NCBI GenBank assembly: GCA_029246385.1
Contig: JAQWNG010000002.1
Location: forward strand, 124,001 to 188,000
Direction: 5' to 3'
Source of the DNA: Halioglobus sp.
GTDB lineage: Bacteria > Pseudomonadota > Gammaproteobacteria > Pseudomonadales > Halieaceae
DNA length: 64,000 nt
Numbering within the stretch: the stretch's first letter is position 1; the number at the start of each line of letters is the position of its first letter. Below, one piece after another: positions 18,434 to 26,625 of this stretch. Both the position numbers and the translations under genes were made by a program. The notes beneath the pieces were generated by a model. It saw only the letters and a program-made list of their open reading frames with translations. It did not search any database and was not told where the DNA came from.

Positions 18434-18646
18434 ATGCGGCACGTAGACATAAACAAAGAGCCTGTAGAACTCTTCAAAATCTTAAAATTTGAAGGTATCG
18501 TGGGCAGCGGTGGCGAAGCAAAATTGGTGATTAGTGATGGTCAAGTGAGGGTAAACGGTGAGGTCGAAACTCGCAGGAGGCGAAAGATGATGAGCGGCGA
18601 TATTATCGTGTTTGGAGAAGAAGAGCTGCATCTACGCCTTGCATAA
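18434..18646 (+). CDS. S4-domain RNA-binding protein, YbcJ-like
   Basis: A 70-residue protein consisting of one S4 RNA-binding domain: LKFEGIVGSGGEAKLVISDGQVRVNGEVETRRRRKMMSGD shows the Gly and the Val-Asn-Gly-x-x-x-x-Arg-Arg-x-Lys pattern of the fold. Small S4 proteins of this type (E. coli YbcJ) bind structured RNA, probably in ribosome biogenesis, but the target is not settled. The ATG at 18434 follows AGGGATAATTA. It is divergent from the lytic transglycosylase. Confidence 0.85.
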   Translation: MRHVDINKEPVELFKILKFEGIVGSGGEAKLVISDGQVRVNGEVETRRRRKMMSGDIIVFGEEELHLRLA

Positions 18647-19200
18647 TTGAAAACAAGGGACAGCACTCACTGTGGCCCGCACAGCAGGCTATCACGTTTA
18701 CAGTAAGGTACGACGACCCCGTCACTCTTAGGGTTTTAACTCGTGATCAGATCTCAATTAGCACACAAACGGACTCCGGCCACCCCCCATCAGCGGCGCC
18801 CAGTCAGCCTATGGGGTAAAGACACGGTAGTTATCGAGTGAATGAGCCAAAAGGGCCGCGGCATAGCATATGGTCACAGGAAAATCGTCTTTGTTCGCGG
18901 TGCGCTAACAGAAGAGCGGGTGCAGTGCACCGCCGCCGTCAACACTTTGCTGAAAGCTCTATCAGAGATTTTATTTGCTGCACCTGAGTTGCAAGGGTTG
19001 CGTGAACCAGAGATCGACGCCGACAGCCATAATCGACTGGGACTGTGCTTTTACTTTTCTGCAAATCCTGGCACGAGATGCTAGGGTGCTTTAGAGTGGT
19101 GGATACCCGCTACGCAAGGCAGCAGCGGTGGACATGTTTCCTCACAGCGGACACAGTGAAGCAATAGCCCTATTTGAACGTTAGCCGCTTCACATCAGGC
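18647..19200. other. Intergenic region with possible decayed gene
   Basis: A 554-base gap between the S4 gene and the convergent HAD hydrolase. The only protein-like piece is the short frame at 18842-19084, listed separately. The rest shows nothing I can support. Confidence 0.5.
18842..19084 (+). pseudogene. Possible remnant of a hotdog-fold thioesterase
   Basis: An 80-codon frame without a good ribosome site. The stretch GRGIAYGHRKIVFVRGALTEE followed by VQCTAAVNTLLKAL resembles the last strands of PaaI-like hotdog thioesterases (Gly-Arg ... Val-Arg ... Cys-Ala-x-Ala-x-x-Thr), but the front half of such a protein is missing and the C-terminal half does not fit. It may be a decayed fragment or a chance frame. 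Confidence 0.25.
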
Positions 19201-19854
19201 CTATTTGGATAATAACAACCCATCCAGCGCCTCAATATCCGTCAGCACGTCGGCGCCAACCAACATAGCCTGTAATCCAAGAGCCCGTGCAGCATCCACA
19301 TTGGCCTGATAGTCATCCAAGAACAGGACTTGTCCAGCTGGAATATCGTCCAACTGTGCGAGAGCAAGCTGGAAAATGCGGGGGTCCGGTTTGCGTATGC
19401 CAACGCTGCTAGAGTCCACGACGAAATCAAATAATTCATCAACGGGAATGAGGCTGCGCCAGCCATCTCCAAATTCCTTTACATTGTTAGTGATGATTCC
19501 GGTGGTATATCCCTCCTGCCTGAGAGCTCTGACCCGCTGTACAAGCGGCTGCCTCTGATCTGCGCCGGCGTTATTATCCGCCATCCGCGCAAACAACTCG
19601 TAAATATCAACCTGTAGATCGCGCTTATTACCCAGCGCCAGAATCTGGTTGCGGGCCTCATCCAAGGTAATCTCCCCGCGCTCAAGCCGATGCCAGGGAT
19701 GATCGCCATCGTGTTCATAGGAACCGAACACGATACTGGTGATATCTGCGGTCTCAGCACCCAGTGCCTTACCGAAAGCATGGACGGCATGGAAAGGTGA
19801 ATCCGTAAATACGCCACCAAAATCAAAAACCACGGCTGTAATCTTTTCCGACAT
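19201..19854 (-). CDS. HAD-superfamily hydrolase, subfamily IA
   Basis: A 217-residue phosphatase-like protein. Motif I is VVFDFGGVFTD (nucleophile Asp about residue 11), motif II is the Thr in GIITNN (about 138) and motifs III/IV are RKPDPRIF with FLDDYQANVDAARALG. The four-helix cap between motifs I and II marks it as HAD-IA, similar to haloacid dehalogenase or epoxide-hydrolase N-terminal phosphatases. The ATG at 19854 follows a strong AAGGAGAAGGGGG ribosome site. The substrate is unknown. Confidence 0.88.
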   Translation of the reverse strand: MSEKITAVVFDFGGVFTDSPFHAVHAFGKALGAETADITSIVFGSYEHDGDHPWHRLERGEITLDEARNQILALGNKRDLQVDIYELFARMADNNAGADQRQPLVQRVRALRQEGYTTGIITNNVKEFGDGWRSLIPVDELFDFVVDSSSVGIRKPDPRIFQLALAQLDDIPAGQVLFLDDYQANVDAARALGLQAMLVGADVLTDIEALDGLLLSK

Positions 19855-19989
19855 TTCCCCCTTCTCCTTAGGTCTGCTAGTTTTCTTAGCCTGCGGGCTA
19901 CGATGGTAGCATCAATTTGTATTTCTACTGTGGGCGGTGCCTCAGTCTGCTAGATTAGTGTCTCTATATACTGCATAGGAAACGGTTCC

Positions 19990-20133
19990 ATGGCCATAGA
20001 ACTCGGAAAACTTGGCGTCTGGTCTTTTAGCGATGGCATGACTGCAATAGAGGCTGCTGGGTTTGCACAGAAATTAGAGTCTTGGGGATACTCAGCACTG
20101 TGGATACCCGAAGCCGTGGGGAGAGGCCCGTAG
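19990..20133 (+). pseudogene. Truncated luciferase-like (LLM, F420-type) monooxygenase, N-terminal 47 codons
   Basis: The frame reads GKLGVWSFSDGMTAIEAAGF then AQKLESWGYSALWIPEAVGRGP and stops. This is the start of an LLM-class flavin/F420-dependent oxidoreductase (first beta strand, then LWIPEAVGR), normally about 280-300 residues. Homology ends at 20130, where the sequence changes into a truncated exonuclease gene on the other strand. It is a remnant, not a small gene. Confidence 0.6.
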
Positions 20134-20185
20134 TCTCAAAATCGAGGATAACAACTGTATCAGCCGCCCCAAAATCCTCAACCAT
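20117..20185 (-). pseudogene. Truncated DnaQ-type 3'-5' exonuclease, N-terminal fragment
   Basis: On the minus strand, ATG 20185 opens MVEDFGAADTVVILDFETTG followed by LSP, the ExoI motif (Asp-x-Glu) of DEDD exonucleases such as DnaQ epsilon or RNase T-like proteins. Recognisable similarity ends at 20117; the remaining frame runs antisense through the LLM fragment. The ExoII and ExoIII motifs are absent, so it cannot be functional. An in-frame ATG at 20278 could extend it upstream. Confidence 0.55.
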
Positions 20186-20311
20186 GCGCCGGCCGCTATC
20201 CGCATTGCTATCCTCTGCTTTCAGTGCACTGCACTGAAAGCCTGTCATTGATATAGATCCATTTTGAGGTTCCAGCATGCCTTTTTTGACGCAGCCTAGT
20301 GTACAGAAACA

Positions 20312-20836
20312 CTACTGCCGAAGTGTCAATGTGTCCCCTTTTTGGGAAAATTCAATGTGTTTCAGAAAAGACATTCCAAGGAGAATCTTGTCCATTTTCA
20401 GGCCTGGCGCTATTGCCGCACGTACATTCTGCAACTCAATGTCACCGACACTGACACGATCTAAGTTCGCGGCATAGCTGGTCGACCGTCCATTGGCAGT
20501 CTGCGTAGAAAACGCTCTGCCGCGTTGTATCCCGAGATAAGACGCTATGTCCTGTGGAATTGCGACCCCAGTAGCTCCTGTATCGAGCATAAAAGTGACA
20601 GGCTGGCCATTAATTTTTCCACTTGTTATATAGTGTCCAAACTTATTGCGCTGCAGCACCACTTCCCGTGCTCCTCCCTGAGAGTGTAATGTCTGCAAGT
20701 TCTGATTTGGATTGTACTGATCTTCGAGAATGTCCGTAAAAAAAACGACACCTAAAATCATCAGGGCCAGCCACGCCAGCGCCTGCATGACCGCTCCCAT
20801 ACGCTTGTGTCCCTGAGCCTCATGATCCGATTTCAT
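20312..20836 (-). CDS. Retropepsin-like aspartic protease, membrane-anchored (clan AA, TIGR02281 type)
   Basis: A 174-residue protein with one N-terminal transmembrane segment (about residues 14-34, MQALAWLALMILGVVFFTDI) and a C-terminal retropepsin-like domain. The catalytic FMLDTGATGVAIP is near residue 93 and the flap/hydrophobic-hydrophobic-Gly region is DKILLGMSFL. Such single-domain proteases act as dimers, probably in the periplasm. ATG 20836 (AGGG eight bases upstream) is preferred to GTG 20854. It lies just upstream of the exonuclease fragment on the same strand. Confidence 0.85.
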   Translation of the reverse strand: MKSDHEAQGHKRMGAVMQALAWLALMILGVVFFTDILEDQYNPNQNLQTLHSQGGAREVVLQRNKFGHYITSGKINGQPVTFMLDTGATGVAIPQDIASYLGIQRGRAFSTQTANGRSTSYAANLDRVSVGDIELQNVRAAIAPGLKMDKILLGMSFLKHIEFSQKGDTLTLRQ

Positions 20837-21176
20837 TTCTAAATCCCTAACCACTCTTCCATCACACTAACCATCGACCTGATTCACTGTTAACGCCAAG
20901 CCCACACGGCAGCCATGTCAAAAAACGTCGCCTCTGCCGTCAACATATGCAGTGTACGCTAAATGTTATAAAACACTGCAAATCGTCTTGCCCTCATTTA
21001 TACTGGTAACCCAATGTACTGCATTACTCAAACTGCATGTAAACGGTTGGTCCATGGCGAACGAGTAAAAACAGACGCCCTAGAGACTTTAAAGTATGCC
21101 GCAATCTATGGCGCCTCGTGGCGCTCCGCCACTGTTAGTGCGCAATCATTAACATAAGAACAGCTATGCCACTAAG
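20837..21176. other. Divergent intergenic region
   Basis: A 340-base gap between the retropepsin-like gene and the metallophosphoesterase gene. It should hold both promoters; I see no gene, RNA or clear repeat in it. Confidence 0.5.
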
Positions 21177-22235
21177 ATGAAAAAACGGCATCAATTTCTT
21201 GCGGTCGCGCTGCTAATTCAAATCCCGCTATTTGCCTATCCGATTTTGCGCCTCTGCCAGTGGCTGCATGTGGGTACTGTGCAAACGGTAGCCGTGTTCC
21301 TCCCACTGTTCTTTAGTCAGATCGTCGCGAGGCTCTACCTGAGGCAAGCGAGCTACGGGCTTTTATTCTGGCTACGGCGCAGTGCAGACTTATGGCTGGG
21401 CATTAGTCCCGTACTCTTTTGTATGCTGATAGCTACAGAAGTCCCCGTTGCCTTCGGCTGGATAGCGGCATATAACGCTGCCTTAGCGTTAGTCTGTATG
21501 GCTTTTGCGCTCGCGGCATACAGCGTGGTGAACGCCTACTCACCCTCAGTGGTTGAGGTAAAATTGTCCAGCAGAAAAGTGGCCTCTACGGTACGATTCG
21601 CGCAGATCACTGATGTGCACATTGGTTCCCGCACTAGCGCTTTCCTGACTCGTGTCATGGAGAAAGTTAACTGTCTGAATATTGATTTTCTATGTATTAC
21701 AGGAGATTTCATCGATGCTACTGGAGTGACTGAAAACGCATTAGCAGCCTTGCGCAGTAGTCGTGTTCCCATCTATTTCAGTATCGGAAATCACGAACGC
21801 TACGAGGACCTCGACGCCATCTTGGATCGGCTTAAACGACTAGGGGTCACTGTGCTCCGTTCGCGCACCATAACGCACGGTGAGGTTCAATTGATTGGGA
21901 TAGATGATGCAGAGAACCCGGCACAGGTACAGCGAGAACTGGCAACACTTGAGCTTGATGCAAAACAGTTTTTACTCCTTATGTATCATCGGCCTCGGGG
22001 GCTAAGGGCCGCTGCGAAGGCAGGGGTAGATCTAATGATTTCTGGTCACACCCACAACGGGCAAATAGTACCCTTTAATTTTATCGTCGCCCGAGTATTT
22101 AAGAAAACCGTTGGCCTTTTTGAGGAGGGTGCGACGCGGCTATATGTCTCACCTGGAACCGGAACCTGGGGCCCGGTGATGCGTCTAGGCAGTCGAGGCG
22201 AGGTGACTTTATTTGAGGTGCAGCCACTAACATAG
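21177..22235 (+). CDS. Membrane-anchored metallophosphoesterase, YkuE/YaeI-like
   Basis: A 352-residue protein with about four N-terminal transmembrane helices (residues 1-125) and a calcineurin-type phosphoesterase domain. Metal-binding motifs are ITDVHIG, CITGDFID, SIGNHERY, LMYHRPRG and ISGHTHNGQI, the full set. Homologues such as LpxG/YaeI/YkuE act on lipid A precursors or other phospho-lipids or nucleotides, so a membrane-linked phosphodiester substrate is likely. The methyltransferase gene follows 64 bases later. Confidence 0.85.
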   Translation: MKKRHQFLAVALLIQIPLFAYPILRLCQWLHVGTVQTVAVFLPLFFSQIVARLYLRQASYGLLFWLRRSADLWLGISPVLFCMLIATEVPVAFGWIAAYNAALALVCMAFALAAYSVVNAYSPSVVEVKLSSRKVASTVRFAQITDVHIGSRTSAFLTRVMEKVNCLNIDFLCITGDFIDATGVTENALAALRSSRVPIYFSIGNHERYEDLDAILDRLKRLGVTVLRSRTITHGEVQLIGIDDAENPAQVQRELATLELDAKQFLLLMYHRPRGLRAAAKAGVDLMISGHTHNGQIVPFNFIVARVFKKTVGLFEEGATRLYVSPGTGTWGPVMRLGSRGEVTLFEVQPLT

Positions 22236-22299
22236 ACTGTTGACAGCCCACACTAGGCGCCAGCATCTTGCCCACATAACTCACGCGAGCGAACCCTAT

Positions 22300-22932
22300 A
22301 TGCCGGAAATCTTAACCGATAAAAAATTATCCGAGATCGTGAAACTAACAATATCGCATTATGATGATAATGCACTGTCGTTTTGGGAGGGAACGAGGGG
22401 CCACGATGTCAGTCAAAACTATGGCAGTTTTTTGGCCGCGTTTGAGGCCAATCAAAAACTTGATATATTAGATTTTGGCTGCGGCCCCGGCAGAGACCTA
22501 GCCTATTTTAAATCTTTAGGCCATCGAGCCGTAGGCCTTGACGGAAGTTTGAAATTTTGCAGGATGGCACGACAAGGCACTGGCTGCAGCGTTCTGCATC
22601 AATCATTCCTATCGCTTGACCTAAAACTTCAAGGGTTTGATGGGATTTTCGCAAACGCCTCACTATTTCATATCCCGAGGCAGGAACTGCCGCGCATCTT
22701 ACGGCAGTTGCATAGTGCTCTACGCCCAGGAGGCATACTCTTCTCCTCTAACCCCCGCGGTAATAGTGAGCAGTTTTCGGGCGAACGTTATGGTCACTTT
22801 ATGGAGTTTGAAGTCTTCAGGGGCTATCTGAAAAATGCGGGCTTCAAGGTTATAGAGCATTATTATCGTCCTAAAGGGAACACCTGCGCCGCACAACCAT
22901 GGCTTGCCATACTGAGCGAAAAGCTTGGCTAA
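22300..22932 (+). CDS. Class I SAM-dependent methyltransferase
   Basis: A 210-residue methyltransferase with motif I LDILDFGCGPGRDLAYF (about residues 53-69), the acidic ribose contact VGLDGSLKFC, motif IV ANASLFHI and the post-motif LHSALRPGGILFSSNPRG. These fit a UbiE/Tam-like small-molecule enzyme. ATG 22300 is chosen; the in-frame TTG at 22240 lies almost at the end of the upstream gene and has no clear ribosome site. The substrate is unknown. It is convergent with the sterol desaturase-family gene. Confidence 0.85.
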   Translation: MPEILTDKKLSEIVKLTISHYDDNALSFWEGTRGHDVSQNYGSFLAAFEANQKLDILDFGCGPGRDLAYFKSLGHRAVGLDGSLKFCRMARQGTGCSVLHQSFLSLDLKLQGFDGIFANASLFHIPRQELPRILRQLHSALRPGGILFSSNPRGNSEQFSGERYGHFMEFEVFRGYLKNAGFKVIEHYYRPKGNTCAAQPWLAILSEKLG

Positions 22933-22961
22933 CGACAACTGCCACTTCCACTACAACTGTT

Positions 22962-24038
22962 TTACGATTTTTCTGTTTCGGAGTTTCGGTGGGTGGACGC
23001 GCGCGCCATCAACATTTTGTACCAATCACGGAAAGGGCCGGTCGTATTCTGCCAAAAAGTTTGATGCTCGGATTGGGCGTCGGGGCCTAGGCCCCAAGGC
23101 GTATATTCGTCCACTTCCGGAATATACAAAGTATCGAACATCCTATCCCAAATACTGGTGAATACAGCCAGATTTTTATCGTGATGTTGCCGCAGGTAAC
23201 TGTGATGGACATGATGCATTACCGGACTTTGCAGCCATTTTGAAAGCCAGGCTGGATAGTGAAACTGCACATGGTAATGACGAAATGATCCGTTGAAGCC
23301 AAATAGCACCGCAAAAAAACCAAGATTGAGCAGGGTTGCTTCAGTAATTCCGCCATTAAATAAAAAGCCAAATATCCCGGCTGCGAACCCGTAGCTAACT
23401 GCACCGCCAATAACCCAGATTGGTCCATCTATAAAATGCTCGCGATACCGCGTCAGCGGAGTCAGCACCTCTGCAGAGTGGTGAATCTTGTGCAGTGCCC
23501 ACAGGGCGGGCACTTTATGCATCGCATAGTGCGTAAGAAAAAAAACGAAGTCGTAGCATAGCAATGTCACTAGGCTATACAGCAACATCCATGCGAGGTT
23601 GGAATGTAACTCTGGAGAGTTGCCAAATAGCCATTTCAATGCAGTGATCATGGACTGTTCCGTCGTGGGACCAACGACTGCCAGCAACGCTATCGCCCAA
23701 AATGGATAGAACACGCGTTCTGTTACCCACAACCAGACATCCACTCGGGCAGAGGCATGAGTGTAAATATCTCTCGGCAAGAGGAACTGGAGTAGACCCG
23801 CTTTTCGGACTCGACCATCAACGCCCTTTGATCCCTGGCCACTACGAAGAAACCAGAGCAGAGCCGCGATGGCGAGGGTCAATAATATGACCTCCCACTC
23901 AAGGTCCTGTGGAATATTGCTGGCCGCTGTATTCCAAAGGAAATTCGCAGCGGTCTGACTCATCTGTGTGAACGGGCCGACAATATGCTCAGCGCCAGTG
24001 GCGTTGTCGGTGTGCGTGCTTACTAGGGACATAGGCAC
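22962..24038 (-). CDS. Sterol desaturase / fatty acid hydroxylase family membrane protein
   Basis: Di-iron membrane oxygenase of the FA_hydroxylase superfamily. About five transmembrane helices carry the three histidine clusters HYAMHK with LHKIHHS, HYHVQFHYP, and MHHVHHS. The family hydroxylates or desaturates sterols, fatty acids, carotenoids or alkylglycerols. Human alkylglycerol monooxygenase (TMEM195) belongs to this superfamily, which is interesting beside the AGPS-like operon 20 kb away, but that link is speculative. At 358 residues the length is ordinary. Confidence 0.85.
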   Translation of the reverse strand: MPMSLVSTHTDNATGAEHIVGPFTQMSQTAANFLWNTAASNIPQDLEWEVILLTLAIAALLWFLRSGQGSKGVDGRVRKAGLLQFLLPRDIYTHASARVDVWLWVTERVFYPFWAIALLAVVGPTTEQSMITALKWLFGNSPELHSNLAWMLLYSLVTLLCYDFVFFLTHYAMHKVPALWALHKIHHSAEVLTPLTRYREHFIDGPIWVIGGAVSYGFAAGIFGFLFNGGITEATLLNLGFFAVLFGFNGSFRHYHVQFHYPAWLSKWLQSPVMHHVHHSYLRQHHDKNLAVFTSIWDRMFDTLYIPEVDEYTPWGLGPDAQSEHQTFWQNTTGPFRDWYKMLMARASTHRNSETEKS

Positions 24039-24071
24039 CTAAGCCTTGTTGAGGGTCTCGCAGTGGATCAT

Positions 24072-24083
24072 GATGATATCATC
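24072..24083. promoter_or_regulatory. Perfect palindrome GATGATATCATC
   Basis: A 12-base perfect palindrome lies 34 bases upstream of the sterol-desaturase-family start and about 150 bases before the divergent enoyl-CoA hydratase. It could be an operator; only the symmetry is observed. Confidence 0.3.
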
Positions 24084-24232
24084 TTTACACAACAACTTTC
24101 TATCAGCCCTATATTACCAAACACGTATAAACTCGGGTCGGTCAATAGCGCTAGCGAGGGGCTAGGCAAATGAGCCGGCCATAAGCGATACTAGAGCACA
24201 GGCTAAAGCGGCAGGTTTAGAGGGAGAAAGAT

Positions 24233-25036
24233 ATGGGGAACGCATCGTGGAAGTATCTGACCCTGCACCGCGAAAACCGGGTGCTGGAAGTGTCCTTTCG
24301 CTCGCCCAACAAGGTTAACAGCCTGAATAACAGTCTGATGCGTGAACTAACAAGTCTGGCGCAGGAATTGCAGTTTGACAGTGAGCTTAGCGCCATCATC
24401 TTAACCGGAGCACAACACATTTTTAGCGCCGGTATGGACCTCAATGACCCAGAAGCAACCAATATCAGCAACTTGACAGTGGCCCAACGACGCCAGCTAG
24501 TAAAAGTCGGACCTGCGATGTGCGCCGCATGGGAGGCCCTTGAACCGGTCACCATCGTCGCTATCGAAGGGTGGTGTATTGGCGGCGGCGCTGCACTGGC
24601 GGTTGCCTGCGACTGGCGTGTCGCGGCTGACAACGCCTCTTTTCATGTTCCGGAACTTAAACTGGGCATGAATATGAGCTGGCAGAGCGTACCCCGGTTC
24701 ACCCATCTGATCGGACCCGCTAAGACCAAGCAGTTGCTGCTCCTCGCAGAGCCGCTCGATGCGGCCACTGCAGAACGCTGGGGATTGCTAGACTACGTTT
24801 GCTTGCCTGGTGAAGCCCTGAGTCGGGCTCGTGAACTTGCAGCTAGGGTCGCAGCTATGCCGCCCGTACCTGTGCGAATGGCCAAAAAAGCAATAAACGC
24901 GAGTGCCACGGCACTAGACAATGCTGTCAGTTTTATGGACGCCGATCAGTTTTTGCTCAGCCAAGGTACAGAAGATGCTTTAGAGGGCGCGACAGCCTTT
25001 TTTGAAAAACGGCCACCTCAGTTCACAGGCAACTGA
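24233..25036 (+). CDS. Crotonase-family enoyl-CoA hydratase/isomerase
   Basis: A 267-residue crotonase-fold enzyme acting on an acyl-CoA thioester. The oxyanion-hole segments are LTGAQHIFSAGMDLND (about 61-76) and AIEGWCIGGGAALAVACDWRVA (about 108-130). The usual second catalytic glutamate position falls in FHVPELKLGM, giving Glu rather than the non-catalytic residues seen in some isomerases. The ATG at 24233 follows GAGGGAGAAAG. It stands apart from the atu-like operon, and the reaction cannot be fixed beyond the family. Confidence 0.85.
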   Translation: MGNASWKYLTLHRENRVLEVSFRSPNKVNSLNNSLMRELTSLAQELQFDSELSAIILTGAQHIFSAGMDLNDPEATNISNLTVAQRRQLVKVGPAMCAAWEALEPVTIVAIEGWCIGGGAALAVACDWRVAADNASFHVPELKLGMNMSWQSVPRFTHLIGPAKTKQLLLLAEPLDAATAERWGLLDYVCLPGEALSRARELAARVAAMPPVPVRMAKKAINASATALDNAVSFMDADQFLLSQGTEDALEGATAFFEKRPPQFTGN

Positions 25037-25039
25037 CCT

Positions 25040-25250
25040 ATCGGTCAACAAGCAGATGGCGGAACTACCTAAAGAACCCTGGAGCATGAAATCATAGAAT
25101 AGATTTTCGCGCGCACGCTCAACCGCCTCCGCCATTTTAGCGTATTGAAAGTTGTGACCGGGGACAAACTCTCGCGCTTTATCAATACGGCACCCTCGCT
25201 ATAAATCATTGCAAGCAATTTGAGTGTCATCAAAAACGCATGGTAGGCTG
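25040..25250 (-). pseudogene. Frameshifted remnant of an unidentified gene
   Basis: Two minus-strand frames read as protein and join by a shift near 25175: TLKLLAMIYSEGAVLI upstream, then AREFVPGHNFQYAKMAEAVE and RARENLFYDFMLQGSL. The amphipathic, Glu/Arg-rich composition looks like a real helical protein rather than noise, but I cannot name the family. There is no intact start or stop arrangement. Confidence 0.3.
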
Positions 25251-25271
25251 TGAGACCATTTGGAGCCACTC

Positions 25272-26492
25272 ATGCGACCACGGTTAGCATTTACTTTTAT
25301 CTTTTTCACAGTACTGCTGGATGCCATTGGGCTTGGCATAATTATGCCGGTTATCCCGCATCTTATTATGGACATCTCCGGGGGTTCGCTGACTAACGCC
25401 GCGCGCACCGGCGGATTTCTAATGTTTGCCTTTGCTAGCATGCAGTTTATTGCTTCTCCGGTACTGGGCAATCTGTCAGATCGCTTTGGCCGTCGGCCAG
25501 TACTGTTGTTCTCCCTTCTGGCCATGGGTTTCAATTATCTGCTGATGGGATGGGCGCCAACGCTATTCTGGCTTTTTGTCGGTCGCATTATTGGCGGCGT
25601 CTCTGCTTCTACCTACGGCATCGCAAATGCCTTCGTGGCAGACACCTTCCCTGCCCATGAGCGCGCGCAATACTTTGCCCTATTAGGAGCGGCTTTTGGT
25701 GCGGGGTTTATCCTTGGCCCCGCTATCGGCGGGTTTTTAGGTGAATATGGCGCCCGCACACCTTTCTATGCAGCTGCCGGCTTAACCTTTCTTAATATCA
25801 TTTATGGCTACCTCGTGCTGCCGGAGTCGCTGAAAGAGGCTGACCGACGCACGTTCCAACTGTCACGGGCACATCCCCTGGCGGCACTTAATCAACTAAG
25901 ACAATACCCCGTGGTGATTTCACTGGTGCTGGTCTATTTCTTTTACCAATTAGGCCATTTCGCACTACCCAGCGTGTGGGCATTTTTTACTATTGAAAAA
26001 TTTGGGTGGTCAACTCGCGACATTGGTTTCTCATTAAGCGCTATCGGCGTGGCGATGATCTTCGTGCAGGCCTACCTCATCCGGTTGGTACTGCCAAGAT
26101 GGGGCCCCAACAAAACTGCCATCGTCGGATTAGTGGCAACAGCCCTGAGCTTCATCGCCTACGCTTTCGTCCCTTATGGCTGGATGATGTACCCCATAAT
26201 AGCGATAAGCGCGCTGCAGGGGTTTGTTGCTCCATCCGTACAAAGCATCATGTCTGCACGAATCCCCGCCAACGCGCAAGGCGAGCTACAAGGCGCGATA
26301 GGCAGCATGAGCGGGCTTGTGGCGATCCTCAGTCCACCGGTTATGACCCAACTCTTCGCCTACTTCAGCTCTAGTCAAGCCCCTATCTATTTTCCAGGTG
26401 CACCGTTTTTTGTGGCTGCTATTCTGACACTATGGGCGCTGTTCACGCTGCTGCGCTCGGCGAAGATGCACAAAAGAACTAACTCATCATAA
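25272..26492 (+). CDS. MFS multidrug/tetracycline-type efflux transporter (DHA1 family)
   Basis: A 406-residue proton-driven exporter with twelve helices. DHA1 motif A is GNLSDRFGRRPVLL (about residue 70), motif C is GAAFGAGFILGPAIGGFLGE (about 137), and the first helix FFTVLLDAIGLGIIMPVIP is typical of TetA(A/B/C). It is most similar in pattern to TCR/TetA proteins, yet environmental homologues often have unknown substrates, so tetracycline resistance should not be assumed. ATG 25272 with GGAG six bases upstream is preferred to TTG 25260. Confidence 0.88.
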   Translation: MRPRLAFTFIFFTVLLDAIGLGIIMPVIPHLIMDISGGSLTNAARTGGFLMFAFASMQFIASPVLGNLSDRFGRRPVLLFSLLAMGFNYLLMGWAPTLFWLFVGRIIGGVSASTYGIANAFVADTFPAHERAQYFALLGAAFGAGFILGPAIGGFLGEYGARTPFYAAAGLTFLNIIYGYLVLPESLKEADRRTFQLSRAHPLAALNQLRQYPVVISLVLVYFFYQLGHFALPSVWAFFTIEKFGWSTRDIGFSLSAIGVAMIFVQAYLIRLVLPRWGPNKTAIVGLVATALSFIAYAFVPYGWMMYPIIAISALQGFVAPSVQSIMSARIPANAQGELQGAIGSMSGLVAILSPPVMTQLFAYFSSSQAPIYFPGAPFFVAAILTLWALFTLLRSAKMHKRTNSS

Positions 26493-26625
26493 CCGCGAAT
26501 AACGTGAGTAAATGGTGTGGCGGTAGTTGGCGCAAAGCCCCACGCAGATGTCATTCAATCCCATGCGCTCGATGAGTTGATCGGGTACCATGTTGCCTCA
26601 TACGCGGCGACACAGGATCTACGAT

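Noticed and set aside
25272-26492. Idea that the MFS pump is a tetracycline-resistance gene
   Set aside because: The motifs show only DHA1 membership; no tetR neighbour or resistance-gene context is present.
26490-26592. 34-codon minus-strand frame (MVPDQLIERMGLNDICVGLC...) between the efflux pump and atuA
   Set aside because: It reads like a fragment of a protein C-terminus but is too short to assign, and I could not tell decay from chance.
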